Positions 28,503 through 36,122 of a stretch of 64,000 bases of DNA are shown here, piece by piece (position 1 is the stretch's first letter; every line of letters begins with the position of its first letter). Both the position numbers and the translations under genes were made by a program. The notes below the pieces were generated by a model. The model ran no database searches. It was not told the origin of the DNA and worked only from the letters and a program-made list of their open reading frames with translations. Origin of the DNA: Pediococcus cellicola (GTDB taxonomy: Bacteria; Bacillota; Bacilli; Lactobacillales; Lactobacillaceae); contig NZ_JQBR01000009.1 of the NCBI RefSeq assembly GCF_001438655.1, forward strand, positions 1 to 64,000, given 5' to 3'.

Positions 28503-29069
28503 CTACTCAACGCGAACTTTATTAGAAGTTGGCGTATCACGTGGTTGGTACCGTTCTAGTCTTACATACACCTTTACGGAATGATGCGGTCCCACAAGGT
28601 TTTTAATGCGATCTTCCACGCTTGCCGACCACTCATCTGCATGGTCAACCAAAGCAGAAGTTCGTTTGATGCTGCCCTTCACATTAACTTTAATTCGATG
28701 ATTCAATGTCTGAACTTTAATCCTCGGTGCTCTTATGAAATCATCCTCATTTAACATCGAACGCACAATACCCTCAATGGCACGGCTATGCACGCTTAAC
28801 TTGCCACGATCATCCTTCAACGTAAAGGTCGTGGTGGCTTTGGGGTAAAAAAGAATGACTAAGATACCCACAATAAACGCCACTAAACACGCTATCGCAA
28901 TCCAAAAAATGGCACTATACGCATAGTAGTTGGTTGTGAAAAAGTATCTAATGCTTCCCCATATTTCCGAATTTTGCGCCCATGGCCAAGTCACAGAAAC
29001 AGCGAACACGCAAACGGTCATGAAAAGCAACGAAAAAATAATGAGGAGCGTTTTTGAAAATTTATTCAT
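28503..29069 (-). CDS. amaP: Alkaline shock response membrane anchor AmaP
   Basis: A 188-residue protein with two N-terminal helices (about 7-28 and 49-75) followed by a cytoplasmic domain like that of Asp23 relatives (LSVHSRAIEGIVRSML, then VKVYVRLERYQP). It anchors Asp23/Gls24 to the membrane. Start ATG 29069 lies 13 bases after the SDR gene; spacing with DUF2273 is 12 bases. Confidence 0.88.
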   Translation of the reverse strand: MNKFSKTLLIIFSLLFMTVCVFAVSVTWPWAQNSEIWGSIRYFFTTNYYAYSAIFWIAIACLVAFIVGILVILFYPKATTTFTLKDDRGKLSVHSRAIEGIVRSMLNEDDFIRAPRIKVQTLNHRIKVNVKGSIKRTSALVDHADEWSASVEDRIKNLVGPHHSVKVYVRLERYQPRDTPTSNKVRVE

Positions 29070-29081
29070 CTACTCGTCCTC

Positions 29082-29975
29082 CTATAAATTAATTGCCTCA
29101 CCACCGGTAACACCGTATATTTGTGCCGTCACATAACTGGCATCGTTTGAAGCTAAAAAGACGTAAACGGGTGCTAATTCAACTGGCTGGCCAGCTCTTT
29201 TTAGCAGTGTGTCCTGACCAAATTTAGGTAAGGCTTCTTTGGGTTGTCCTTTATCCAATTGCAGTGGCGTCCAAATTGGTCCGGGAGCAACACCGTTGAC
29301 ACGAATCCCTTTTGCGGCTACCTGCTTTGCCAGATTCACCGTAAAATTAGCAATTGCTGCCTTGGTCGCCGCATAATCCATTAAATGATCACTCGGATTA
29401 AACGCCTGAATGGAAGTCGTCGTGACAATACTGCTGCCAGCTGATAAATGTGGTAATGCGGCTTTAGCAATCGCAAACATTGCCAAGATGTTTATCTGAA
29501 ACGTATCGTGAACCTGCTTAGATGTTAAATGTTCTAATGAAGGCTGCGAAATTTGTTGCGCCGCGTTCAGAATCAACGTATCTATGCCACCAAATTCGGC
29601 AATAGTTTTGGCAATCAACTCCTCAGGTGCCTGCTCATCACGCAGATCGCAGGGAAGTATCAATGCCTTGCGACCAGCTTCTTTAACGATCCGAGCCACT
29701 TCATCGGCATCCTGTTCTTCACCCGGGAAAAACTGAATAGCAACATCTGCCCCTTCACGAGCAAATGCAATAGCTGCTGCTCGCCCAATTCCCGAATCTC
29801 CGCCAGTGATCAAAACACGGCGATTTTCTAGTTTATGATTACCTTGATAACTTTTCTCACCACAATCAGGAATAGGTTGCATATTTGCTTGGAGAGCCGG
29901 CGTGGGTTGATCTTGTTTTTCAAAGCCTTCTGTTTGGTACAAATAGCGTGGATCTTTCAAATCTGGTTCATTCAT
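29082..29975 (-). CDS. SDR-family oxidoreductase (general-stress type)
   Basis: A 297-residue short-chain dehydrogenase. NAD(P) motif TGGDSGIGRA (about 56-65), NAG-like LNAAQQ, Ser/Tyr/Lys in SIVTTTSIQAF and YAATKAA (catalytic Tyr about 198). The N-terminal extension (LKDPRYLYQTEGF, KQDQPTPALQANMQPIPDCGE) is that of the YhxC/YdaD stress-inducible SDRs; the substrate is not known. The ATG at 29975 follows GGAGG by about twelve bases. First gene of the stress operon, which supports a stress role. Confidence 0.88.
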   Translation of the reverse strand: MNEPDLKDPRYLYQTEGFEKQDQPTPALQANMQPIPDCGEKSYQGNHKLENRRVLITGGDSGIGRAAAIAFAREGADVAIQFFPGEEQDADEVARIVKEAGRKALILPCDLRDEQAPEELIAKTIAEFGGIDTLILNAAQQISQPSLEHLTSKQVHDTFQINILAMFAIAKAALPHLSAGSSIVTTTSIQAFNPSDHLMDYAATKAAIANFTVNLAKQVAAKGIRVNGVAPGPIWTPLQLDKGQPKEALPKFGQDTLLKRAGQPVELAPVYVFLASNDASYVTAQIYGVTGGEAINL

Positions 29976-30026
29976 AGCTCTTACTTTCCTCCTTCTCCAT
30001 TTGTTTTCGTCGGTTCTTTCGACACT

Positions 30027-30079
30027 TGCTATCAAAGTAGCAGAATCCTTTAACAGTTTTTTAGCAGTATGAAGGATTC
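30027..30079 (-). repeat. Two inverted repeats upstream of the stress operon
   Basis: TGCTA/TAGCA with a six-base spacer (30027-30042) and GAATCCTT/AAGGATTC with a 21-base spacer (30043-30079), abutting each other between the SDR start and corA. Possible regulator sites for the stress operon. I could not match them to a known box such as CtsR or HrcA. Confidence 0.4.
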
Positions 30080-30259
30080 CCTTTTGATACTTCTAGAATA
30101 ACGAACTCTCATTGGCTTTCCAAACAAGATGCTCAACATTTTCTAATGATTAAAATAAGCAAATTCTTTCATTAAGTGACCAATTTTCTGCCATAATAAA
30201 GTTAGTCTTTACATACATTTTGACAAGTCATTATGGTTTTTCTTAAGGAGGAAAATTCG

Positions 30260-31204
30260 ATGATCATCACTTATCAAATTTCTGAAAGCGGCATTGTTGA
30301 AACAAAATCGACCAAACAAGCCAATTGGCTTGTTTTAAAAAATGCTTCTCAAAATGAAATCCAAGCTGTCATTGAGCAATTCAAGCTTCCCAATGATATT
30401 TTTATTGGTGCCGATCAAGCTGAAGAAGTAACACGCTTTGAAAAACTCAATAAGACAGACCTTCAGGACAGCTATTCACTTGTTTTAATGAATCTTTCGG
30501 CTCATACCAAACAGAAAATTGAAACGCGGCTTGAACCTGTTTCTTTCGTCATTTCTGATGAGTTACTGATCACCCATGTAAGCGGCAATTCGGATTTTGT
30601 AGATCGTTTATTGGAAAAATACGGCCCTGAAACGACAAGTGCCCAGCGTCTCATTTCATTTGCGATTCTAATGACTTATACGCATTTTATTAAAGAACTT
30701 TTCGAACTCAAAAAAATTATTGATGAATTAGACCAAGCTGCACGCCGAACAACCGAAAATGTTGAGCTTTTTAGGCTTGCAGACACAGAACGCCGCATTG
30801 TCTATTTAGATCACACCCTTCAAGATCAGGCCGAGACACTTTCGGTTTTATGGCAAGAAAAAAGCTTTATCAACCGCGTGGAAGATGAAGCTTTGATCTA
30901 CGATATTAAGTTGCGCCAACGACATGCAGACAAATTAGTTCATGTTTATCGTGATTTATTAGAAACGATTGGTGGTTTATTTACCGATATGATGGATAAC
31001 AATCTTAATCACTTGATGAAATATTTAGATTCCGCCGCACTAATCATCTCAGTTCCTGCCCTCATTGCTGGCATCTGGGGCATGAACACAGGCGGCATGC
31101 CAGGAAAAAGCTCGTCATTAGGTTTTTTTCTTGTGATGGGCTTAGCTGTTGTCTTAACATTTGTGGTTGCGATTCATCTCAAACACAAAGATTTCAATAA
31201 ATAA
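30260..31204 (+). CDS. corA: CorA-family magnesium/cobalt transporter
   Basis: A 314-residue divalent-cation channel. Large cytoplasmic N-terminal domain, two C-terminal membrane helices and the GMN signature in the connecting loop (IWGMNTGGMPG, about 275-285). The ATG at 30260 follows AAGGAGGAAAATTCG; a longer frame from 30233 lies upstream of the ribosome site. Monocistronic. Confidence 0.92.
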   Translation: MIITYQISESGIVETKSTKQANWLVLKNASQNEIQAVIEQFKLPNDIFIGADQAEEVTRFEKLNKTDLQDSYSLVLMNLSAHTKQKIETRLEPVSFVISDELLITHVSGNSDFVDRLLEKYGPETTSAQRLISFAILMTYTHFIKELFELKKIIDELDQAARRTTENVELFRLADTERRIVYLDHTLQDQAETLSVLWQEKSFINRVEDEALIYDIKLRQRHADKLVHVYRDLLETIGGLFTDMMDNNLNHLMKYLDSAALIISVPALIAGIWGMNTGGMPGKSSSLGFFLVMGLAVVLTFVVAIHLKHKDFNK

Positions 31205-31247
31205 ACCGTCGCATCGAGAAATTCTTTTCTCAAGCCGACGGTTTTTT
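31204..31247 (+). terminator. Terminator of corA
   Basis: Stem AACCGTCG..TCGAGAAA / TTTCTCAAG.CGACGGTT with a small internal mismatch, then T7. Overlaps the stop codon. Confidence 0.85.
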
Positions 31248-31271
31248 TGTATGTCTACATTTAGGTCATCA

Positions 31272-32186
31272 CTAATTTGATTCATACTTTCCGGAAATTG
31301 TATTCAACTTTGACACACTGCCGGTCTGTGAATTATAACGGTAAATACCAGTTAAACTCCCAACGGTGTTCGTTGAATTGCTTTGCCGAACTTCAATTTG
31401 ATACTCATTCGTGCCGATCTGACTAACCCCAAATGACATTCCAGTTTGAGCCGTGATACCAGCTGCACTCTGGAAAGATTGAATAATACTATCATTTTGG
31501 TCATCACTTAGACTACCTGTCGATGCCGAGCTCGAACTGTTTGTTGCATTTGAGCTTGCATTTTGACTCGTTGATGAACTGTTTTGATTAGCATTAATTT
31601 GGTTTGTGAGTGCTTTCCCCTGGTCCTGTAAACTCTTGATAGCTTTCACAGTTGAAGGGAGTGCATTCAATTGCGCCAACTTAGCCTTAGCGGTCTCGTA
31701 ATACCCATTTGAAACAGCATCATAGGCACTTTGATAAAGTGTATTGGCCTGTTTCAATTGACTAGCCTGAGTATTCAAGTCCTTAGCCTGAGAAGTCAGC
31801 GCGTTATTCTTGGTCTGCTCTGACGTCATTTTAGATAAGTTAGATTGGGCAGTAGAAGTGTCCCCTTCATTCAAAGCTGCCTTGGCAGATAAATAATTTT
31901 GAACATTAGCTAATAACTCATTCACCTTGGCATTATCACTGTCTAATCTTTGGGCCCTTTTCAAAGTTGTTAAAGCTTCATCATTTTGCCCGTTTTCAAT
32001 TTGTCTCTGTGCTTTTTTAAATAATTTAGCAACTTTTTGTTGGTTGCTCCGATTCGAAGTGGAAGATACTGATGAACTACTTGAAGTCCCACTTTGACTG
32101 CTTTTGGCACACGCTGATAATGAAAACAACATGGTGACCGCAGTCGCTGCAACTAAACTCCGCTTAATACTTAATTGTAAGGTCAT
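31272..32186 (-). CDS. TPR-containing lipoprotein
   Basis: A 304-residue protein with a lipoprotein signal: basic start, hydrophobic core and lipobox LSAC (Cys 26). After a Ser-rich linker, residues about 50-190 form tetratricopeptide-like helices (KLFKKAQRQIENGQNDEALT, then LYQSAYDAVSNGYYETAKA). A second Ser/Asn linker (about 200-230) leads to a C-terminal domain (about 235-304, YQIEVRQSNSTN). Function unknown; likely a membrane-anchored scaffold facing the wall. AAGGAGG precedes the ATG. It follows the YdcF gene with a 44-base gap, so possibly the same transcript. Confidence 0.85.
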   Translation of the reverse strand: MTLQLSIKRSLVAATAVTMLFSLSACAKSSQSGTSSSSSVSSTSNRSNQQKVAKLFKKAQRQIENGQNDEALTTLKRAQRLDSDNAKVNELLANVQNYLSAKAALNEGDTSTAQSNLSKMTSEQTKNNALTSQAKDLNTQASQLKQANTLYQSAYDAVSNGYYETAKAKLAQLNALPSTVKAIKSLQDQGKALTNQINANQNSSSTSQNASSNATNSSSSASTGSLSDDQNDSIIQSFQSAAGITAQTGMSFGVSQIGTNEYQIEVRQSNSTNTVGSLTGIYRYNSQTGSVSKLNTISGKYESN

Positions 32187-32230
32187 GATTTTCTCCTCCT
32201 TGACGACATTATACCATGTTCCTTAACTAA

Positions 32231-33250
32231 TTAATAAATGAATAACCAAGAGATTAAATATCCAATCATACATAAAATTAAGACGGCAAGGTGTACCCAC
32301 TTGAACATCACTATTAAGGCTAAATACTCGCGAAAAATTGCAAATGGTAAATAATATATAGAAGTCGGCGCACTAACCCCGGTCATCGTGGTATGTAGCC
32401 TTTTAGCAATAATGCCTGCCCGAAAGACATGAAAACTGTTGGTCACAAAAATTGCTCGATGAAAGATTTTGTTCTTTGTCATCAAAATTTGTGAATTTCG
32501 CAAATTTTCATAAGTTGAGGTAGATTTATTTTCCTGAATAATCTGGTCTGCAAGAATTCCTTGTGTCATCAAATAATTAGCCATGGCTTGTGATTCAGGC
32601 ATGATTTCATCAGGACCCTGCCCACCGGAAACAACAAATTGTGGATGAGCCCCACGTTTTAATTGTTTTTGGTACTGGCTAATGCCTTTGTCCAAACGTT
32701 GTTTTAAAATTTTGGAAACTTTACCATTAGGGAGCAGACCCGCTCCTAAAATCACAATAAAATCTACAGAATAAGCCACTGGTAATTCATCAAGTAAAGA
32801 AGCCACTAAATAAGCCAAAAACCCCACTGTAAAGTAAGCAATGCCCAGGTAGCCAATCCCCAAACAAAACCATAAAAATCTATTATGAACAAACAAAACA
32901 TTTAGTAACGTGACAAGCAGCATTCCCCATATTAGAAAGCCTACTAACGCCAATAAAACATATCCTTTTTGACGTCCCATTTCATGAATAAGCCGGCGAC
33001 TGTAAAGAATGCAAGCTAACGCAAAGAGAAATAGCGCCACTGGAATGAGACCGGTAAAAGCAAGCGTTAAAACTAAAAGAAGTGCTTGTACCCATGGCAC
33101 TTGCATACCTTCCAGCCATTGCCAAACAGCGATGACAAAACAAATAAGTCCTGCCATTAAAAAATATCCGTTTAGAAATCTCCTGCGATCCGTTATCCAA
33201 AGTGTCATAAAGATGGCTAAGCAAATGCTCCCCCAATAATTAAAATCCAT
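32231..33250 (-). CDS. YdcF-family (DUF218) membrane protein
   Basis: A 339-residue protein with about seven hydrophobic helices in the first 155 residues and one at the end (about 315-338), and a DUF218 domain between (about 160-300: FIVILGAGLLPNGKVS, FVVSGGQGPDEIMPE SQAM, SFHVFRAGIIAKR). ElyC/SanA/YdcF proteins act in envelope or lipid-carrier metabolism, exact role unknown. The ATG at 33250 is preferred (AGGAGG at eight bases); the GTG at 33259 overlaps it. Confidence 0.85.
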   Translation of the reverse strand: MDFNYWGSICLAIFMTLWITDRRRFLNGYFLMAGLICFVIAVWQWLEGMQVPWVQALLLVLTLAFTGLIPVALFLFALACILYSRRLIHEMGRQKGYVLLALVGFLIWGMLLVTLLNVLFVHNRFLWFCLGIGYLGIAYFTVGFLAYLVASLLDELPVAYSVDFIVILGAGLLPNGKVSKILKQRLDKGISQYQKQLKRGAHPQFVVSGGQGPDEIMPESQAMANYLMTQGILADQIIQENKSTSTYENLRNSQILMTKNKIFHRAIFVTNSFHVFRAGIIAKRLHTTMTGVSAPTSIYYLPFAIFREYLALIVMFKWVHLAVLILCMIGYLISWLFIY

Positions 33251-33393
33251 TTTGCTCACCTCCTAAAATTTGCTTATAATTTAAAATAATTTTGCCATTA
33301 AAATTAGCTATCTGTTAAATTGTTTTACATAACGCAAAAAAAAAATAAAATCAAGACTTTCATTTTTTTTAATTGGAGATACAATATATAGTG

Positions 33394-33415
33394 TTCTCTG
33401 ATTTTGAAATCAGAA
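33394..33415 (+). repeat. Inverted repeat 1 upstream of pnuC
   Basis: TCTGATTT/AAATCAGA around TG, extended outward by GTTC/GAAC with a bulge (about 33392-33416). In RNA it would form a stem of about 11 bp with a tight loop; in DNA it would be a dyad operator. Confidence 0.6.
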
Positions 33416-33422
33416 CATGTAG

Positions 33423-33436
33423 TATACGGCCGTATA
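33423..33436. promoter_or_regulatory. Inverted repeat 2 upstream of pnuC: TATACGGCCGTATA
   Basis: Perfect 14-bp palindrome, 30 bases before the pnuC ATG and a few bases after inverted repeat 1. A perfect dyad without a loop suggests a DNA-binding site more than an RNA hairpin. I cannot name the regulator. A NAD-II (pnuC) riboswitch was considered but I could not match its consensus. Confidence 0.55.
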
Positions 33437-33465
33437 TGAAGAATTTAAGCTAGGGAGAAGATTAT

Positions 33466-34236
33466 ATGTCTAATTACTTACATTTTTTGGCTCATCAATT
33501 AAAAGGATGGCCACAACAAAACTATTATTTATTCTTTTTCAGTCTTGGTTGTCAAATCATGACGCTTGTCAATGCCCCAATTACAGCCTTGACGATCACA
33601 ACCTTCATCGGAACGACGTTAGGTGTTTTATGTATTCTAGCAATTAATGCTGCTAAATCAGTTAACGGATGGTTAGGACTTTTATCTGCCCTCTGCTTTA
33701 TTATTACAGGTTTTGCTGCAAAAAACTACCTAAGTATGGCAGAACAGTTAGCTTATGTGGTCACTTTGGACTTACCCGTCTTAATGAGTGCCAACTGGAA
33801 CGTCAACATGGTTTCTAAGATTCGTAAATTCACCGGTAGAACCTGGTTCGTTGCTTTAGCTTCTACTATCATTGTCTATTTCGTTTCTGGTTACTTAATC
33901 GGTACTTTTACAAACGATCCTCGTCCTTGGGTTGACGCCATCAGCTTCTCCATTAGCTTAACGGCCGGTGTTATCTGCTTCCTACGTTACAACAACCAAT
34001 ACTTTTGGTGGGTGGCTTCAGGAATTGCACAAATGGTACTTTGGTTCATTTCCTTCCGTCAGGGATCCGCAACACTTGCAATGTTTGTAAACAGTTCTAT
34101 TTACTTGATTAACGATGTTTTGGCATTTACAACTTCCCCATGGTACAACAAAAAGGAACGTGCCCGTCTTATCAAAGCTGAAAATAGTTATTCTGAAAAA
34201 GAAGAAGAAACAGTGGCCGATGTCACTCATGCTTAA
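33466..34236 (+). CDS. pnuC: PnuC-family nicotinamide riboside transporter
   Basis: A 256-residue membrane protein with about seven helices. It shows the PnuC pattern: NGWLGLLSALCFI, WVDAISFSISLTAGVIC and the Trp/Asn-rich NNQYFWWVASGI; it imports nicotinamide riboside for NAD synthesis. AGGGAG precedes the ATG by eight bases. It is probably regulated via the dyads in its leader. A terminator closes the unit. Confidence 0.9.
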   Translation: MSNYLHFLAHQLKGWPQQNYYLFFFSLGCQIMTLVNAPITALTITTFIGTTLGVLCILAINAAKSVNGWLGLLSALCFIITGFAAKNYLSMAEQLAYVVTLDLPVLMSANWNVNMVSKIRKFTGRTWFVALASTIIVYFVSGYLIGTFTNDPRPWVDAISFSISLTAGVICFLRYNNQYFWWVASGIAQMVLWFISFRQGSATLAMFVNSSIYLINDVLAFTTSPWYNKKERARLIKAENSYSEKEEETVADVTHA

Positions 34237-34258
34237 TTCTTAAATTAATTTCTAATTC

Positions 34259-34296
34259 TAAAACACATCTCTCCTTGCGAGGGATGTGTTTTTTCT
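34259..34296 (+). terminator. Terminator of pnuC
   Basis: AACACATC-CTC / GAG-GGATGTGTT stem with a 5-nt loop, then TTTTTTCT. Confidence 0.85.
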
Positions 34297-34312
34297 GGTT
34301 TGGCAACTGTCA

Positions 34313-34605
34313 GTCAGACTAGAAAAATAGGCGAGGCTCCCAGCTAAGAATTCTCCTAGCCTCCGCCCAGTTTCCCTTTCTCTTTTTTCCACAGAGTTTG
34401 AGGACAACTCCGTAGGTCAGACTAGAAAAATAGGCAAGGCTCCCAGCTAGGAATTCTCCTAGCCTCCGCACGGTTTCCCTTTTCTCCTTTTTTCCGCTGA
34501 GCTTGAGGACAACTCCGTAGGTCAGACTAGAAAAATAGGCAAGGCTCCCAGCTAGGAATTCTCCTAGCCTCCGCCTCGCCTATTTTTCTAGTCTTATCGA
34601 CCTAC
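34313..34605. repeat. Three tandem ~104-bp repeats with a terminal foldback
   Basis: Units begin with GTCAGACTAGAAAAATAGGC at 34313, 34416 and 34521 (periods 103 and 105), with the shared core CTCCCAGCTA[AG]GAATTCTCCTAGCC in each. GCTAGGA ATTC TCCTAGC is a perfect 7-bp hairpin in units 2 and 3 (one change in unit 1). Unit 3 ends in an inverted copy of its own start: AGACTAGAAAAATAGGC (34524-34540) pairs with GCCTATTTTTCTAGTCT (34578-34594), and GTAGGTC (34517-34523) with GACCTAC (34599-34605). The element lies between the convergent pnuC and glsB-like genes. No ORF with a ribosome site lies within it. Confidence 0.9.
34517..34605. repeat. 89-nt nested foldback (unit 3 terminal hairpin)
   Basis: 17-bp perfect stem plus a 7-bp outer stem with a 4-nt TATC bulge, enclosing the 7-bp inner hairpin. 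As RNA on either strand this would be extremely stable. It resembles a terminator or a MITE end in shape, but no run of Ts follows the outer stem. Confidence 0.85.
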
Positions 34606-34614
34606 TACGTTCAC

Positions 34615-34866
34615 TTATGTTTTTCTCATTCCAAAAATTGCTGATACTATCAGCACCACCACAATCGCGCCGATTATCGAGGGAATCAACGCCATTCCTG
34701 CCAGCTGAGGCCCCCATGTGCCTAATAAGGACTGCCCCAACCAAGCACCCACCAGACCCCCGACAATATTGCCGATCCAGCCTGCTGGCAAATCTCTACT
34801 TGTGATTGCACCCGCAATGGCACCTATAATTCCACCAATAATTAAAGCCCATAGCCATCCAAACAT
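34615..34866 (-). CDS. GlsB/YeaQ/YmgE-type stress membrane protein
   Basis: An 83-residue protein with three hydrophobic segments and the family motif GGIIGAIAGAITSRDLPAGW..NIVGGLVGAWLG, known as transglycosylase-associated or GlsB proteins, linked in some species to Gls24 stress. Role unknown. AAGGAG precedes the ATG. The gls24 operon is about 6 kb away, so no operon. Confidence 0.88.
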   Translation of the reverse strand: MFGWLWALIIGGIIGAIAGAITSRDLPAGWIGNIVGGLVGAWLGQSLLGTWGPQLAGMALIPSIIGAIVVVLIVSAIFGMRKT

Positions 34867-35102
34867 CGCTACTCACTCCTTTTTTCTGTCTAGAGTTTTA
34901 ACATCAACCAGTGATCACTTAGCTGTTGCTATAAACGCCTCTCTACAAAAAACAAGATTTGTTTACAAAATTAGCATAGCAAATCTCTAGGCCAATTCAC
35001 AAGCTTAATGCTTATTATAATCATTAGGAAATCCTGAGACACAAGTTCACCTCATCCCCGCATTCTACCCCGTTTTTAGAACCCTGATTTAATAGTTATT
35101 TT
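34867..35102. other. Non-coding region between glsB-like gene and AKR promoter
   Basis: No ORF with a ribosome site is visible on either strand. The left end contains the ribosome site of the glsB-like gene; its promoter was not located. I see nothing else that I can support. Confidence 0.4.
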
Positions 35103-35151
35103 TTGCATGCCATCTCAACTTAGCTTATGCTATATTTATAGAACGTTTTCA
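35103..35151 (+). promoter_or_regulatory. AKR promoter and cre-like site
   Basis: A -35 TTGCAT (35103-35108), 17 bases, -10 TATGCT (35126-35131). Immediately downstream the reverse complement of 35138-35151, TGAAAACGTTCTAT, matches the cre consensus in 12 of 14 positions, placing it to block elongation or initiation. Confidence 0.55.
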
Positions 35152-35204
35152 TTTCAAACCGCTTTAATGAATTGCTAATTCTAATACTTTTAGGAGATGT
35201 TTAC

Positions 35205-36047
35205 ATGAGTCATATCATTCCACAAATTAAACTAAATGATGGTGCTATTTTCCCACAAATTGGATTTGGTACCTATAAATTAAACGGTGCCACGGGGGTC
35301 AGTGCCGTTCGTAGTGCCATTGATAATGGCTACCGTTCCTTAGATTCTGCTTATAACTATGAAAATCACGGTGCTGTTGGAGAAGCGATACGCCAAAGCG
35401 ATATCCCTCGTTCACAAATCATGGTAACCTCCAAACTGCCAGGTCGACATCACCAGTACGATGAGGCCTTGACCACCATTCAGGAGTCTTTGTATCAAAC
35501 AGGATTAAAATACTTTGACTTGTATCTAATCCACTGGCCGAATCCAAAAGAAGACCATTACGTTGAAGCCTGGAAAGCTTTAATTGACGCCCAAAAATGG
35601 GGACTTGTACGCTCTATTGGCGTTTCAAATTTCTTACCAGAACATATCGATCGACTCATTGATGCCACCGGAGTAACCCCCGCCGTCAATCAAGTAGAAC
35701 TCCATCCCTACTTTTCACAAGATCCACAACGTCAATATGATGCCGCACATCATATTGTGACTCAGGCTTGGAGCCCACTCGGACGGGCAAACGCTGTCTT
35801 ACAAGATCTTACAATTGAAAAAATTGCCGCTGCGCATCATAAATCAGTGGGACAAACCATTCTCCGCTGGGAAATTCAACTTGGGGTAATGCCTTTGCCA
35901 AAGTCTGCATCAACAGCTCGGCAACGCGAGAATATCCAAATCTTTGACTTTCAACTTACTGATCAAGAAATGCAAGCCATTACTGGATTAGATCGGCCAG
36001 ATGGGCGAACGAAAGATCAAGATCCAGCTGTCTACGAAGAATTTTAA
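35205..36047 (+). CDS. Aldo/keto reductase (2,5-diketogluconate-reductase-like)
   Basis: A 280-residue NADPH-dependent oxidoreductase. Catalytic tetrad residues are visible: Asp and Tyr in LDSAYNYENHGA (about 43-54), Lys in VTSKLPG, His in YLIHWPNP (about 107). C-terminal cofactor motif PLPKSAS-TARQRENIQIFDF. Starts at ATG 35205, AGGAGA at nine bases. The class reduces a range of carbonyls; substrate unknown. The cre-like site suggests catabolite control. Confidence 0.9.
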   Translation: MSHIIPQIKLNDGAIFPQIGFGTYKLNGATGVSAVRSAIDNGYRSLDSAYNYENHGAVGEAIRQSDIPRSQIMVTSKLPGRHHQYDEALTTIQESLYQTGLKYFDLYLIHWPNPKEDHYVEAWKALIDAQKWGLVRSIGVSNFLPEHIDRLIDATGVTPAVNQVELHPYFSQDPQRQYDAAHHIVTQAWSPLGRANAVLQDLTIEKIAAAHHKSVGQTILRWEIQLGVMPLPKSASTARQRENIQIFDFQLTDQEMQAITGLDRPDGRTKDQDPAVYEEF

Positions 36048-36083
36048 ACCGACATCTAATTGCGTTTAAATTTTCCACAAAAT

Positions 36084-36122
36084 AAAAACGAAGACCAACT
36101 TTATAGTTAGGCTTCGTTTTTT
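36084..36122. terminator. Terminator between AKR and permease genes
   Basis: AAAACGAAG-CCAACT / AGTTAGG-CTTCGTTTT stem with a 4-nt loop and T6. Bidirectional between convergent genes. Confidence 0.88.

Noticed and set aside
33394-33465. NAD-II (pnuC) riboswitch
   Set aside because: Could not match the consensus by eye; kept only as dyads.
34313-34605. Possible CRISPR array
   Set aside because: Repeats are about 104 bp and adjacent, with no 25-40 bp repeat/spacer alternation and no cas genes.
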